Assembly: GCA_028753945.1 (NCBI GenBank)
Contig: JAPNXP010000015.1
Coordinates: 1,054,001-1,118,000, forward strand
DNA: 64,000 bases
Direction: 5' to 3'
DNA from: Hexactinellida sp. DTS-2022
Taxonomy: Eukaryota > Porifera > Hexactinellida
A model generated the notes under the pieces. The model saw only the letters and a program-made list of their open reading frames with translations, did not search any database and was not told the DNA's origin. How positions within the stretch are numbered: position 1 is the stretch's first letter; the number at the start of each line of letters is the position of its first letter. The translations under genes were made by a program, and so were the position numbers. Of the stretch, positions 10,796-20,085 are shown piece by piece.

Positions 10796-13030
10796 ATGGC
10801 ATCTTACAAGAAGGAAGATGCTTACAGGGTCCTCCATCTGTTGGAGGAGTACAGGGACTCTCTCCCCTCCGCTGACACCTCTGATGTGGTCGCGCTAAGA
10901 CTGGCTCTCGACAATCTCATTGCTGCCATCAGAGCGCGGCTTTTCACAGCTCTCAGTGAGCTGTTGGAGTTCTACAACGAGTGCCTCCTGGATCCATCCA
11001 AGCCCAATGACGAGAAGTGTAAGTACAGCTCCACCCTGGCGCAGCACTGGCAGCAGGGCGGCCTCCCTCCCGTCAGTCCTGCGCGCAAGCCCAGGGAGCA
11101 GCCCGCGGGGTTCCACGAGTACGAGCTCGTAATAAAGCGGGGGGACATGGACCTGGGACTCTCTGTGACAGAGGCGACCAGCTTGGGTCAGGAGCAGGGG
11201 ATATACATCTCCAATATCGCCGCAGACAGTGCATCTGCCCAGTGCGAAGAGCTGCGGTTAGGGGACCGAATCCTGGAGGCTAACAAGGTCCCCTTCTCCT
11301 CTCTGTCCCAGCAGTCAGCTGCTGATCAGCTGTCGAGCTTTACTGGGGACGTAGAGCTGCTCCTCAGAAGATACACAGAGAGTAAGCCGGCAGTAGATAG
11401 GAAGATTTGTGTGGTGGGGTTAACCAAACTGAACGGTAGCTTTGGGTTCACAATAAAAGGCGGAACTGACGCCCAGATTGTGAGCGGACACGACGGAGTG
11501 TTCATCTCGAAACTGTTCAAAAACGGAGCTGCCGAGAATACGGGACAGCTGTCAGCTGGCGACAGGATCATATCTGTCAACGGAAGTAACATTGAACACG
11601 TCAAACACGACGACGCAGTGAAGGTGCTCAGCTCCTCTGGCGAGCATATACACGTCACGGTGGAGAAGGGCGCATTAACCATGGATAACATCGAAGATCT
11701 GAACTCGGTCCGTGACGTAACGCTGGAGAGAGGCGAGAACGGATACGGCATGAACATTGTGGGGCGGGAGGCGCCCTCTCTGGCCGTGTATGTGTCGCAG
11801 ATTACGGTGGGCGGCCCGGCGGACCGCAGCCAGAAGGTCTTCAAAGGAGACCGCATCCTGGAGGTGAACGAGCACGACGTGCGGCAGGTGACGCACGAGG
11901 TGGTGGCCAGCATCTTCCGCTCCTCCCAGCACCGGGTGCGCATCAAGGTGCAGCACGCAGAGGAGGGCTGGGACCAGGTGACCAACGGGGGCTCTGACCC
12001 GAACGCCTCGCTTAACATCACCACGTTCTACCAGGACACATTCTTCCTGCGAGCCTGGTTCCACTTCGACCCGAGTGTCGAGCCGGACATCCCAGACTCG
12101 GGACTCATGTTCGGACAGAACAACATCCTCTGTGTGGTCAACTCCACCAATGCAGACTGGTGGCAGGCCTGCAGGGTCGATGACTTCGGTAAGTTCGGTC
12201 CCTGCGGGCTGATCCCCAGCGAGAAGTACCAGCTGAAGCGCGAGCAGACGAAGAGCCGCTCTGTACACTTCCCCGACCAGGACTCGGACATCGACAACAC
12301 GGAGAATAAGGTGAACAGGCGACTCTTCCACAAATCAAAGAAAGCTAAGAAAGCTAAGCAATCAAAGGGCTCCTCCGACTCAGATTCGGCCAGCGCCAGT
12401 CCCTTCTACACACACGTGGAGAAGCGAGAGGTCGAGGTCCGCAGGCCAGTCATCCTCCTGGGGCCCCTTAAGGACCACCTTAACGACATGTTGGTGCAGG
12501 AGTATTCCACTGCGTACGCGGGGTGTGTCCCTCACACCTCTCGACAGCAGCGGCAGAACGAAGAGCACGGCGTGGACTACTACTTCGTGTCGACTGAGAC
12601 CATGGAGCAGCTGATCGCCGAGGACAGCTTCATAGAGGCGGGGCACTTTAACCAGAATCTGTACGGGACCACGGCTCGGGCTGTGAGAGACGTGTTGGAC
12701 GCGCAGAGACACTGCATTCTGAGTGTGAGTCCGCAGAGCATTCCCAGACTGGAGCAGGCAGGCCTGAGTCCCATTGTAATTCTCCTGCACCCCACCTCTG
12801 CCAACGCGCTGCTGGAGCTCCCGGAATACCAGGACTCGAGACACACGCAACTTGACGACTTCTCGCGGCAAATGGAATTATCCAACCAAATCAATCAGGA
12901 ATACGGTGATCAGCTGACTGGAGTTGCGAAAGGAGATAATATCGGCGAAATTCTCTACTCCGTTACCAACATAATCAATGCAAATAGCTACAAAATAGAA
13001 TGGATTCCTGTCAAATTGGAGACCAACTAA
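10796..13030 (+). CDS. DLG1: Discs large (DLG) membrane-associated guanylate kinase scaffold, intronless
   Basis: A 744-residue MAGUK in one open frame, started at ATG 10796 (an in-frame GTG just before it is ignored). Order: L27 (about 5-65, DAYRVLHLLEEYRDSL); PDZ1 (about 107-195, loop DLGLSV); PDZ2 (203-290, loop GSFGFTI, VNGSNIEHVKHDDAVKVL); PDZ3 (308-388, GYGMNIVG); SH3 (415-480, WWQACR, GLIPSEKY); a basic hook KSKKAKKAK (513-521); and an inactive guanylate kinase domain from about 548 (RPVILLGPLKDHLND, DYYFVSTETMEQLI). DLG clusters receptors and polarity proteins at junctions and synapses. The PDZ2 inter-domain spacing and single L27 fit DLG1-4/fly Dlg, not MPP proteins. A polyadenylation signal AATAAA lies at 13159. 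Unusual: animal DLG genes normally have many introns. CTCAG seven bases before the ATG resembles a 3' splice site. Confidence 0.95.
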   Translation: MASYKKEDAYRVLHLLEEYRDSLPSADTSDVVALRLALDNLIAAIRARLFTALSELLEFYNECLLDPSKPNDEKCKYSSTLAQHWQQGGLPPVSPARKPREQPAGFHEYELVIKRGDMDLGLSVTEATSLGQEQGIYISNIAADSASAQCEELRLGDRILEANKVPFSSLSQQSAADQLSSFTGDVELLLRRYTESKPAVDRKICVVGLTKLNGSFGFTIKGGTDAQIVSGHDGVFISKLFKNGAAENTGQLSAGDRIISVNGSNIEHVKHDDAVKVLSSSGEHIHVTVEKGALTMDNIEDLNSVRDVTLERGENGYGMNIVGREAPSLAVYVSQITVGGPADRSQKVFKGDRILEVNEHDVRQVTHEVVASIFRSSQHRVRIKVQHAEEGWDQVTNGGSDPNASLNITTFYQDTFFLRAWFHFDPSVEPDIPDSGLMFGQNNILCVVNSTNADWWQACRVDDFGKFGPCGLIPSEKYQLKREQTKSRSVHFPDQDSDIDNTENKVNRRLFHKSKKAKKAKQSKGSSDSDSASASPFYTHVEKREVEVRRPVILLGPLKDHLNDMLVQEYSTAYAGCVPHTSRQQRQNEEHGVDYYFVSTETMEQLIAEDSFIEAGHFNQNLYGTTARAVRDVLDAQRHCILSVSPQSIPRLEQAGLSPIVILLHPTSANALLELPEYQDSRHTQLDDFSRQMELSNQINQEYGDQLTGVAKGDNIGEILYSVTNIINANSYKIEWIPVKLETN

Positions 13031-13637
13031 TACACCAGTCTTCGAGCCAACCATCCTACAGTACCTTCAAATTGTTCTGGTACCTTTTGTTATTTTAATG
13101 ATTAGTATTTCTAACTTATTTATAATTATAATTCATTATTTTGATGTTCAACTTATTCAATAAACAACCTAATATCTTATTACTAACTAAGTTGCTATCT
13201 TTCTAAACTGGCCAATTTCTTGCTGACAAAAGGAATCTTTTGTATATTTTCTGATGTAATATTCATGCACTGGCAAGGTCATATTTTAACGTCGAAAATT
13301 CCTAATTGAGAGGTTTTTATATGTTGTTGGCTTGGCCGATATACGTAAATCGATAAAAAAAATTATTCTGGTCCAAATTTAATTTACATTCAAGGCAAGG
13401 CAACTAGTTTGTCGCTTCTTCGTGCAAATATGAAGATTTGTTGGTTTTGATCTGAAATTCATTTTATTTAATTAATTAATTACTATTGCAAATGGCTATT
13501 TTCTTGATACTATACGTATGATTAGCATCTGTTTAAATGACTGTAGTCTAAATACTTGTCAGTTATTATACAACTATAATGCTTATGTTCACACCCACTA
13601 CCCGCTGCTGTGCGTCTAGCTTGTAGCAAACAGCAGC
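13031..13637. other. Intergenic gap between DLG and GCAT
   Basis: Holds the DLG polyadenylation signal and, at 13253-13326, a short dispersed repeat (ATATTCATGCACTGGCAAGG and following) whose relative lies at 47705-47778. Nothing else seen. Confidence 0.5.
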
Positions 13638-14900
13638 ATGTTCAGACACGCCCTCAAACTATCCGTCCCTGTGCTCTCAGCTGCTCTCCGCTTACAGTCT
13701 ACTCTCTCGCAGATACGCACACAGGTGGGCTACGAGCTGCAAGCGATAAAAGCCGCAGGGACCTACAAGCACGAGCGTGTCATCACCTCTCCACAGATGG
13801 CTCGTGTCACTATCAAGGGTCGCGAAACGCCACTTCTCAACTTCTGCGCCAACAACTACCTGGGACTTTCCAGCAACCCGGAGGTGATACAAGCTGCTCA
13901 GTCCGCCCTGACCACTCGCGGGATGGGCCTCTCCTCGGTCCGATTTATCTGCGGAACCCAAGACATCCACAAGGAGCTGGAGCAGAAGATCAGCAATTTC
14001 CACCAGCGAGAGGATGCCATTCTATACTCCAGTTGCTACGATGCGAACGCAGGCTTCTTTGAGGCTTTTCTCAACGACGATGACGTCATCATAAGTGACG
14101 CGCTCAACCATGCCAGCATTATCGACGGCGTCCGTCTGAGTAGGGCGAAGCGCCGCAGGTACCAGCACCTGGACATGGGGGACCTGGAGAAACAGCTAAA
14201 GGAGAGCCAGGGGGCCAGGCGCCGCCTCGTCGTCACTGACGGCGTGTTCAGTATGGACGGGGACATCACGCCCCTGAAGGACATCCTATTCCTCGCCTAC
14301 AAGTACGAGGCTCTGGTATTCCTGGACGAGTGCCACGCGACTGGATTGTTCGGGAAGTCGGGCCGTGGGACTGAGGACTATTTCGACGTCATTGGCAAAG
14401 CCCATATAATAAACTCCACCCTAGGGAAAGCACTGGGCGGGGCCTCAGGGGGGTACACCACCGGTCCGAAGGAGATAATTGACCTCTTACGTCAGAAATC
14501 GCGACCCTATCTCTTCTCCAACACCCTCCCCCCGCCGATAGTAGCCGGGGCATCCAAGGTGTTTGACATTCTAATGAAGTCTTCGAGCCTGACTGAAAAG
14601 CTAGGCTCCAACACTAAGCAGTTCCGTGACAAGATGGCGTCACATGGGTTCAAGATTCTGGGAGCAAACCACCCGATCTGTCCGGTATACCTTGGCGACG
14701 CTCGCTTGGCATCAGAATTCGCAGAAGATATGTTAAATCGCGGTATTTACGTGATCGGTTTTAGCTATCCAGTTGTCCCTCAGGGACAAGCTCGTATTAG
14801 AGTTCAACTCTCAGCTGTCCACACCCACGAAGACGTTGATATTTGTGTTGATGCTTTTGTCGAAATCGGAAAATTTAAGAGGATAATCAACATTTCCTAA
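13638..14900 (+). CDS. GCAT: Glycine C-acetyltransferase (2-amino-3-ketobutyrate CoA ligase), mitochondrial
   Basis: 420 residues, intronless. A Met-, Arg- and Ser-rich N-terminus (MFRHALKLSVPVLSAALRL) without acidic residues looks like a mitochondrial presequence. The PLP-dependent alpha-oxoamine synthase core follows: NFCANNYLGLSSNPEV, SVRFICGTQDIHKELE, DGVFSMDGDITPL, FLDECHATGLFGKSGRGT, and STLGKALGGASGG with the PLP Schiff-base lysine at about residue 264. It converts 2-amino-3-oxobutyrate plus CoA to glycine and acetyl-CoA, the second step of threonine degradation after threonine dehydrogenase. Length and spacing match animal GCAT and bacterial Kbl. TTGTAG eleven bases before the ATG resembles a splice acceptor. 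Polyadenylation signal AATAAA at 15039. Confidence 0.96.
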   Translation: MFRHALKLSVPVLSAALRLQSTLSQIRTQVGYELQAIKAAGTYKHERVITSPQMARVTIKGRETPLLNFCANNYLGLSSNPEVIQAAQSALTTRGMGLSSVRFICGTQDIHKELEQKISNFHQREDAILYSSCYDANAGFFEAFLNDDDVIISDALNHASIIDGVRLSRAKRRRYQHLDMGDLEKQLKESQGARRRLVVTDGVFSMDGDITPLKDILFLAYKYEALVFLDECHATGLFGKSGRGTEDYFDVIGKAHIINSTLGKALGGASGGYTTGPKEIIDLLRQKSRPYLFSNTLPPPIVAGASKVFDILMKSSSLTEKLGSNTKQFRDKMASHGFKILGANHPICPVYLGDARLASEFAEDMLNRGIYVIGFSYPVVPQGQARIRVQLSAVHTHEDVDICVDAFVEIGKFKRIINIS

Positions 14901-15356
14901 TCCTTACTTATATTAGTTTTTATTTCAAGTCCTTCTCCATGTATTCCTGATACTCTATCTAATATTATTGACTGCCTTAGTAGTTGTACTCATTATTAAT
15001 CTATTTCATTAGAAATACGAATAATTTTTCTTCATATTAATAAATAAATAATTATTTCCTTCAAATTTGTTGTAGTGAAAATACAGTAGATGATCTGATT
15101 CAAATGATACAAAAAATCTAAAAATACAGCTGTACCGACTTTTGTATTTGGGGAATAAACAACTACTGCACAACCGCAATTTTAGATTTTTTTATGATTT
15201 AGTTTGCTTTAATCCATTGTGTGCAAATATTAAAGTTAAACAAAATCAGTGTCCAGAAGCCCAGGGGAATTATTGGTCTGCCAAACCTGGATTATGCTAT
15301 TAATATGGACTATTTTTAGCAACTAAATTAAACACTTTCTCTTGCACGTTAGAGAG
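14901..15356. other. Intergenic gap
   Basis: 3' UTR of GCAT and upstream region of the fucosyltransferase frame; CTATTTTTAG at about 15310 could be a splice acceptor for a 5' exon. No repeat recognised. Confidence 0.4.
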
Positions 15357-16361
15357 ATGGTTCATGCTGCGTTTGTGTATATTTCCCTAATTTTCTTTTT
15401 CACACATGTGTATTCTATCACAATACAAGTCAAACCGGAAATATTTCCACGCTATTGGCCTTACAAGGGGGATCTAAATTTCTCGAAAGATTGGTCCAAA
15501 GAGTGTGATGTTCCGTGTGTATGGACCGGCAAACCTGATAATGTGGATGGAGTATTCTATATCATTAAAAATAATCAAGATGCAAGCAGAGCGTTTAACG
15601 ACAAAAAAATTGTTATCTCTATAGGGGGCTCTACCGAAGGGGGGCACTACTATGACCTACTTACCATTCGAAATTTCAAAAAACATTTCAATGCCAGTGC
15701 ATTTCTGGACACAAGGTCAGATATACCCTGGCTAATGAAAGTTTCCAGCTATGAGGAGATGCAGAATGTTCCACGAATTCAGAATCCAATCAAAAAGGCA
15801 GTGGCAGCAATATTCAATTGTGATTCTAGGAACAACCGAGAGACTATCATTGCGGAAATTAGTGAAACAGTCCCGATTAATTGAATCGGAGACTACATTA
15901 GGAATTCACCCTGGCCAATGTGTGTGGACTTGCCATGTGAAAAGGAGGACGTTTTGAAGAGATACATGTTCTGTCTTGCATTTGAAAATGGTAATACGCC
16001 GGGTTATGCGACTGAGAAAATCCACCAGTGTTTCAGGGCAGGGTCTCTGCCTGTGTACTACGGAACAGCACATATCTCCCGACTGGTGCCAACAGGGTCC
16101 TACATCGACATGAGAGAATTCGAGTCACACACTGCATTGGCAGAGTACATGGTCAGATTAATGGAGAATGAAGCTCTCTACGATAGCTACTTTGAATGGA
16201 AGAAACGTCCTCTTGATCCAGGCTTCATCAGAAGGAACAAACCATTCTGGGACTATAGGGTTCAATGCAGAGTGTGTCGGGTATGTTTGGGTGAAGCAAA
16301 GAGGTCTCTCTTGGGACAGGGTATCACAGAATGCTACGGTCTACCGAAATACATCTCTTGA
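15357..16361 (+). pseudogene. GT10 fucosyltransferase-like gene interrupted by one in-frame TGA
   Basis: One frame of 335 codons is open except for a single TGA at 15882-15884 (codon 176). The N-terminus from ATG 15357 is a hydrophobic signal-anchor (MVHAAFVYISLIFFFTHVYS), as expected for a type II Golgi glycosyltransferase. The second half has the GT10 donor-binding signature FENGNTPGYATEKIHQCFRA, then SLPVYYGTAHISRLVP, EYMVRLMENEALYDSYFEWK and a closing CRVCRVC, most like the FUT10/FUT11 branch (PVYYGSPSIADWLP, YEAYVEWK). FUT10/11 were recently reported as protein O-fucosyltransferases; the acceptor here is unknown. No GT-AG pair around the TGA restores frame, and I saw no SECIS-like core in the 3' flank, so a recent nonsense mutation, a sequence error or readthrough are all open. 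Polyadenylation signal at 16573. Confidence 0.72.
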
Positions 16362-16589
16362 CTTAGACCAAGATCCATTCTATACTGAAGAAAAACAACG
16401 ATGCAAGAAAATGTGCACTGCAAGACATCCTGCAATCTTTTAATATTTTACTGATCTCTTGTTTATGCCTGATTATCATCTTCACTTATGTTGTTGAAGT
16501 GAAACTCCAGTGTGGTCCTATAGATAATTAAAAATGGACAATATTTGCTTCCAATCGTGTTTATATTCTTGTAATAAACTTTGTAAATA

Positions 16590-17080
16590 CAGTAGATGTC
16601 GGATATAAGCACACTATGTTGGAAAACGGTTTCCATATAGGCCACATAAAATAAATTACTTGTTTATCATCCATATTTTTCGAGAAAATTGGGACGGCGG
16701 ACGGGATTTTATTTATATTTTTTATTCCCATTAATATGCAAATAACATCATCCTATGCCAGAAATAAATCTAAATATTTAATTTAATTAGAAAATAACAT
16801 GACAATGCCCAAATAATTAATGTAATGCTCTAAAATATAGGACTTATCAAAAATTTATGCATAGTAGGTACTTTACACAAGTTTATTGCTTATATTTTGT
16901 ACGATTATGTTCATAAGATAATAATAAAATAGATCCGGACGGATAGTAAAAATTGGGGCGGGCGGGGATGATAAACAAGTTATTTATTTTATACGGCCTA
17001 ATACCCTATATAATTTATGTCGGTTATAAGAACATGTCGGTTATAAACACATAAGTGCAGTTCCCGACGATGTGCTTACA
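16590..17080. mobile_element. TA-type MITE (TATAAGAACA family) split by another MITE
   Basis: Starts CAGTAGATGTCGGATATAAG and matches the intact 140-bp copy at 36099-36238. It is interrupted at 16640 by a second element and its right end is lost near 17080. Confidence 0.75.
16640..16998. mobile_element. MITE inserted in the preceding one, GGCC...GGCC ends
   Basis: Left end GGCCACATAAAATAAATTAC and reversed right end GGCCGTATAAAATAAATAAC, both continuing CTTGTTTATCATCC. Comparison with the uninterrupted copy at 36099 (CCATATACCC) shows an ATA (or TA) target duplication. Confidence 0.72.
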
Positions 17081-17086
17081 GTGGAG

Positions 17087-17136
17087 AGTAGTACAGTGGA
17101 TGCCGGTTATATATAACCGGTATCCACTGTACTACT
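17087..17136. repeat. 50-bp palindrome made of two abutting MITE ends
   Basis: AGTAGTACAGTGGATGCCGG TTATA followed by its complement with one mismatch. It equals two TIRs of the TATAAGAACA family joined head to head with no interior. Confidence 0.75.
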
Positions 17137-17385
17137 CTTTAATGTAATTCTTTCGTTTAATGACTATTCATAGTGTTGTTAATTTTATCGTGTTAATTAT
17201 ACACAATATTCGTTTGTTCTCGAATCTCAATGCTAATTTATTCTTTTCTTCATTCTGAATCAACTCTATTGTTTTTCATGAAATGATCTCCGATAGGCAC
17301 TTTGTACTATATAAGGCGGAATTACAAATAGAAATGTACTTGTGTAGATAAAGAAACTTATGAATTACGTAATCCCATAGTTAAG

Positions 17386-17567
17386 TACCAAAAGTGAACA
17401 CCTCCAAGAAATGAACAACTCCAAAATATGAACACTTTTTATCGGCCCCAAATTTTCCCCATTGCTTTAGTTTAGACACATCATGATAAATCATGAAAAG
17501 TGAACACATCTCAAAAGTGAACGTTTTTGCTGGCCCCCAGGGTGTTCACTTTCTAAAGGTTTTCTGT
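17386..17567. mobile_element. MITE with AGTGAACAC words
   Basis: Left part AGTACCAAAAGTGAACACC and reversed right part ACCTTTAGAAAGTGAACACC form imperfect inverted ends; AGTGAACAC-like words recur inside. Boundaries approximate. Confidence 0.5.
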
Positions 17568-17575
17568 ATAGTATA

Positions 17576-17870
17576 CAGTCAACTCCCGTTATAACCAAGT
17601 CGGATATAACGAAGTACCTGTTTATAACGAAGTCGTTCAATGGTCCGGAAATCCTTCTATCTTATTACATTACTAAAACTTCGTTTATAACGAAATGGAT
17701 ATGACGAAGTCATTTATATATTTCCCAAATAGCCTCTAAGCTATTGATTTTACTTCGGTTATAACGAATTCTGCTTATAATGAACTCAGAATACAACGAA
17801 ATTTGTTCATAATGAACCTTGTAATGAACTCTTTTAAGATCGAACTCCGCTTATAACGAAATGAAACTTA
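17576..17870. mobile_element. TA-type MITE, GTTATAACGAA family, decayed copy
   Basis: Starts CAGTCAACTCCCGTTATAAC after TA; at least six words like TATAACGAAGT in both orientations follow. No clean right end. Same family as 34235-34404 and 54461-54928. Confidence 0.65.
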
Positions 17871-17908
17871 CAGTATGTTAGCACTGTAGGCTGTAGCACA
17901 GTTGCAAC

Positions 17909-18653
17909 TAGGGGTCTCAATCCCGGGATCCCGGGATCCCGGTCCATTTTAGCCCGGGATTAGACTTTTCAATCCCGGGATCCAGATATATTATGATTAT
18001 AGCAATGATTGTGAGCCTGATGTGAATATTATCTTCTCGCATGACATATACAGTCAGGTCTGCTTATTATGAACAAGATTTCGTCTGATAATATGAAGAT
18101 TTATTATTATGAACAAATCCTACGGTCCCAATTTAACAACTTACATAGGGTTTGTATTAAGTTGAGTTCGCTTATTATGAAGTCTCTCTATTATGAACAC
18201 AATTTTTGGTCCCTTGAATGTTCATAATAATAGAACCTGACTGTAATTATATTCTTTAATTCATTTTTATCGCTTACATTTCTCGGTAATCAGTTATTCG
18301 TTACTTGTTCAATTACGTGTGGCTTTGTCATTAGGTGAATTTTTGATAACATATGATGTTTTGTTTATTAACAACAATCTTGAACCATTTCATATAAATA
18401 TAGATTTAAATTCCTATCAGGAATAATCAGAAAAATCTTAATTAAAATCTTATTATTACTATACTACGATCTTATGCTCTATTTATTATGTAATGGAGTT
18501 ATCAATCAATACACAATTACATTAATTCAACATATTTGCATGATTGGTCAAGTGTCAATAAATTATTTGATCAATCCCGGGATCCCGGGATTGAACATGA
18601 TTCCAATCCCGGAATCCCGGGATTGGAAAAAGGCTCCGGGATTGAGACCCCTA
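17909..18653. mobile_element. hAT element, 745 bp, CCCGGGATCCCGGGAT words
   Basis: TAGGGGTCTCAATCCCGGG at the left and GGGATTGAGACCCCTA at the right, between 8-bp duplications GTTGCAAC (17901-17908, 18654-18661). The duplication is itself palindromic, so the exact edge could shift. Another MITE sits inside at 18051-18243. Confidence 0.82.
18051..18243. mobile_element. TA-type MITE, TTATTATGAAC family, nested
   Basis: CAGTCAGGTCTGCTTATTAT at the left, complementary right end ending CCTGACTG, TA on both sides. The second copy, at 62207-62401, carries its ends in the opposite order. Confidence 0.82.
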
Positions 18654-18832
18654 GTTGCAACAAACATTATTTTGGCTAAATGGATAGGGAGGTTCGGGTA
18701 TAGGCTTTTTGTTAAATTAACATAATTAAAGAAGCTGTTATCAACAACTAAATGTCTATTACTGTTGGTGAGATGAGGTTGTTAGTCCTTCGGAATACTA
18801 TTGAATATAATGAAAAGGCAATGTATAGAAAT

Positions 18833-19651
18833 CAGGGTTGGAATTTAACCCGGGTTAAATAGGTTTTGCCCAGCCCAGTGGGTTAAACCCGGATAAAGCC
18901 GGGTTTAATTAGTTTAACCCGGGTTAAAGCGGTTTTTATTCTCCAGAAACGGATTTTCCCAGTTATAGTCCTTGTTTTCAAATTCAACGATATAATTAAT
19001 TATATAAGCGTGTTTATTGTAAGAGGTGCATATCAAAATCAATTACACTAATGAAAATCTGAAACAAATGTACGTAGAGCAAATGACCAGTCAAACTCCA
19101 CTGAACCTCTCAATTCCCGATAACAGGTTACCAATTTTGCTTATTTCTCTAAGCTAATTTATTTCGAAGTTTGTTCTGGACTAAACTAAAATTAGAAAAT
19201 ATCCGCTCAATAATAGCAGAACTTACTGGTAGCCGTAGTAAAAGAAGCGCTAAGTCACACAACTTTGGATCTACATCTCTGTATGTTTTTTTTGATGCAT
19301 AACCACCAAACACATGGTTTTACTTTTTCGAGAAAATTCTCATCGAACATATGTTGTGGAATTGTTTACTTGAAGCACCTCAGATTGTTGTAACTTTTAA
19401 GAAATCCCATTGTTCGTACCTCAGGTATTATCAAAAAACATCATTACGGAATCTCAATATAATACTTGCAGAATAAGGATTTTCAATCAAAACAATTGAC
19501 ATAGCTAAAATTAACTTGATTTACAAGTACATTAGAATAAAACCCACTTTAACCCAGTTTAACCCACAAAAAGGTGTTTTGCCCAGCCCGGGTTTAACCC
19601 GGGTTTAATTCGGGTTTAACCCGGGGGGGTGGGTTAAATTTGCCAACCCTG
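18833..19651 (-). mobile_element. Internally deleted hAT with remains of the transposase dimerisation domain
   Basis: CAGGGTTGGAATTTAACCC and reversed right end CAGGGTTGGCAAATTTAACC lie between perfect 8-bp duplications ATAGAAAT (18825-18832, 19652-19659). Words TTAACCCGGGTTAAA fill both subterminal regions. On the minus strand at about 19300-19153 the translation DVDPKLCDLALLLLRLP then SSAIIERIFSNFSLVQNKL is the hAT C-terminal dimerisation motif, so this is a shrunken copy of an autonomous hAT. Upstream codons are broken by frameshifts. Confidence 0.88.
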
Positions 19652-20085
19652 ATAGAAATGTCCGAATTCGGCTACTTGCAGTATTTACAACGAACTTCGC
19701 CAAAAATGTAGAATTTATCACGATTTGTAGATTGAAATTGATTGAGATTAGTATTCAAACAAGTCTTTTTTAGATTTTAGATTTTGCAAATGGAAAATTG
19801 GAAAGCCAAAGGTAAATAAATTAATTAACATTAAATGTAAATGAATTAGTATGAATTAATAATGCAAATGAATTAATACGAATTTATGTAAATGGATTTA
19901 ATTAGAATTGTGACTCATTAATTAACAATCAAATTGCAAGATGGTCAGTATTCGATTTCACTAATAATTAATTTCAGAGACAAACAGTGGTTTTCACATA
20001 GTAACTACTACTATACTACAATTACTGTGTCGCCATTCCTACTTAGTTAGTCAACAGATGTTTTAGTGTTTGTGGAATCGAGAAA

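Larger units (their letters stand above)
16362..20085. other. Transposon-dense intergenic region
   Basis: Apart from the elements listed separately (16590-17080, 17087-17136, 17386-17567, 17576-17870, 17909-18653, 18833-19651) there is only AT-rich sequence. No gene supported. Confidence 0.6.

Noticed and set aside
11326-12331. Long minus-strand frames opposite DLG
   Set aside because: Antisense shadows of the PDZ/SH3 coding region.
15840-15910. Mini-intron removing the fucosyltransferase TGA
   Set aside because: The available GT-AG pairs (about 32 or 40 nt) would shift frame.
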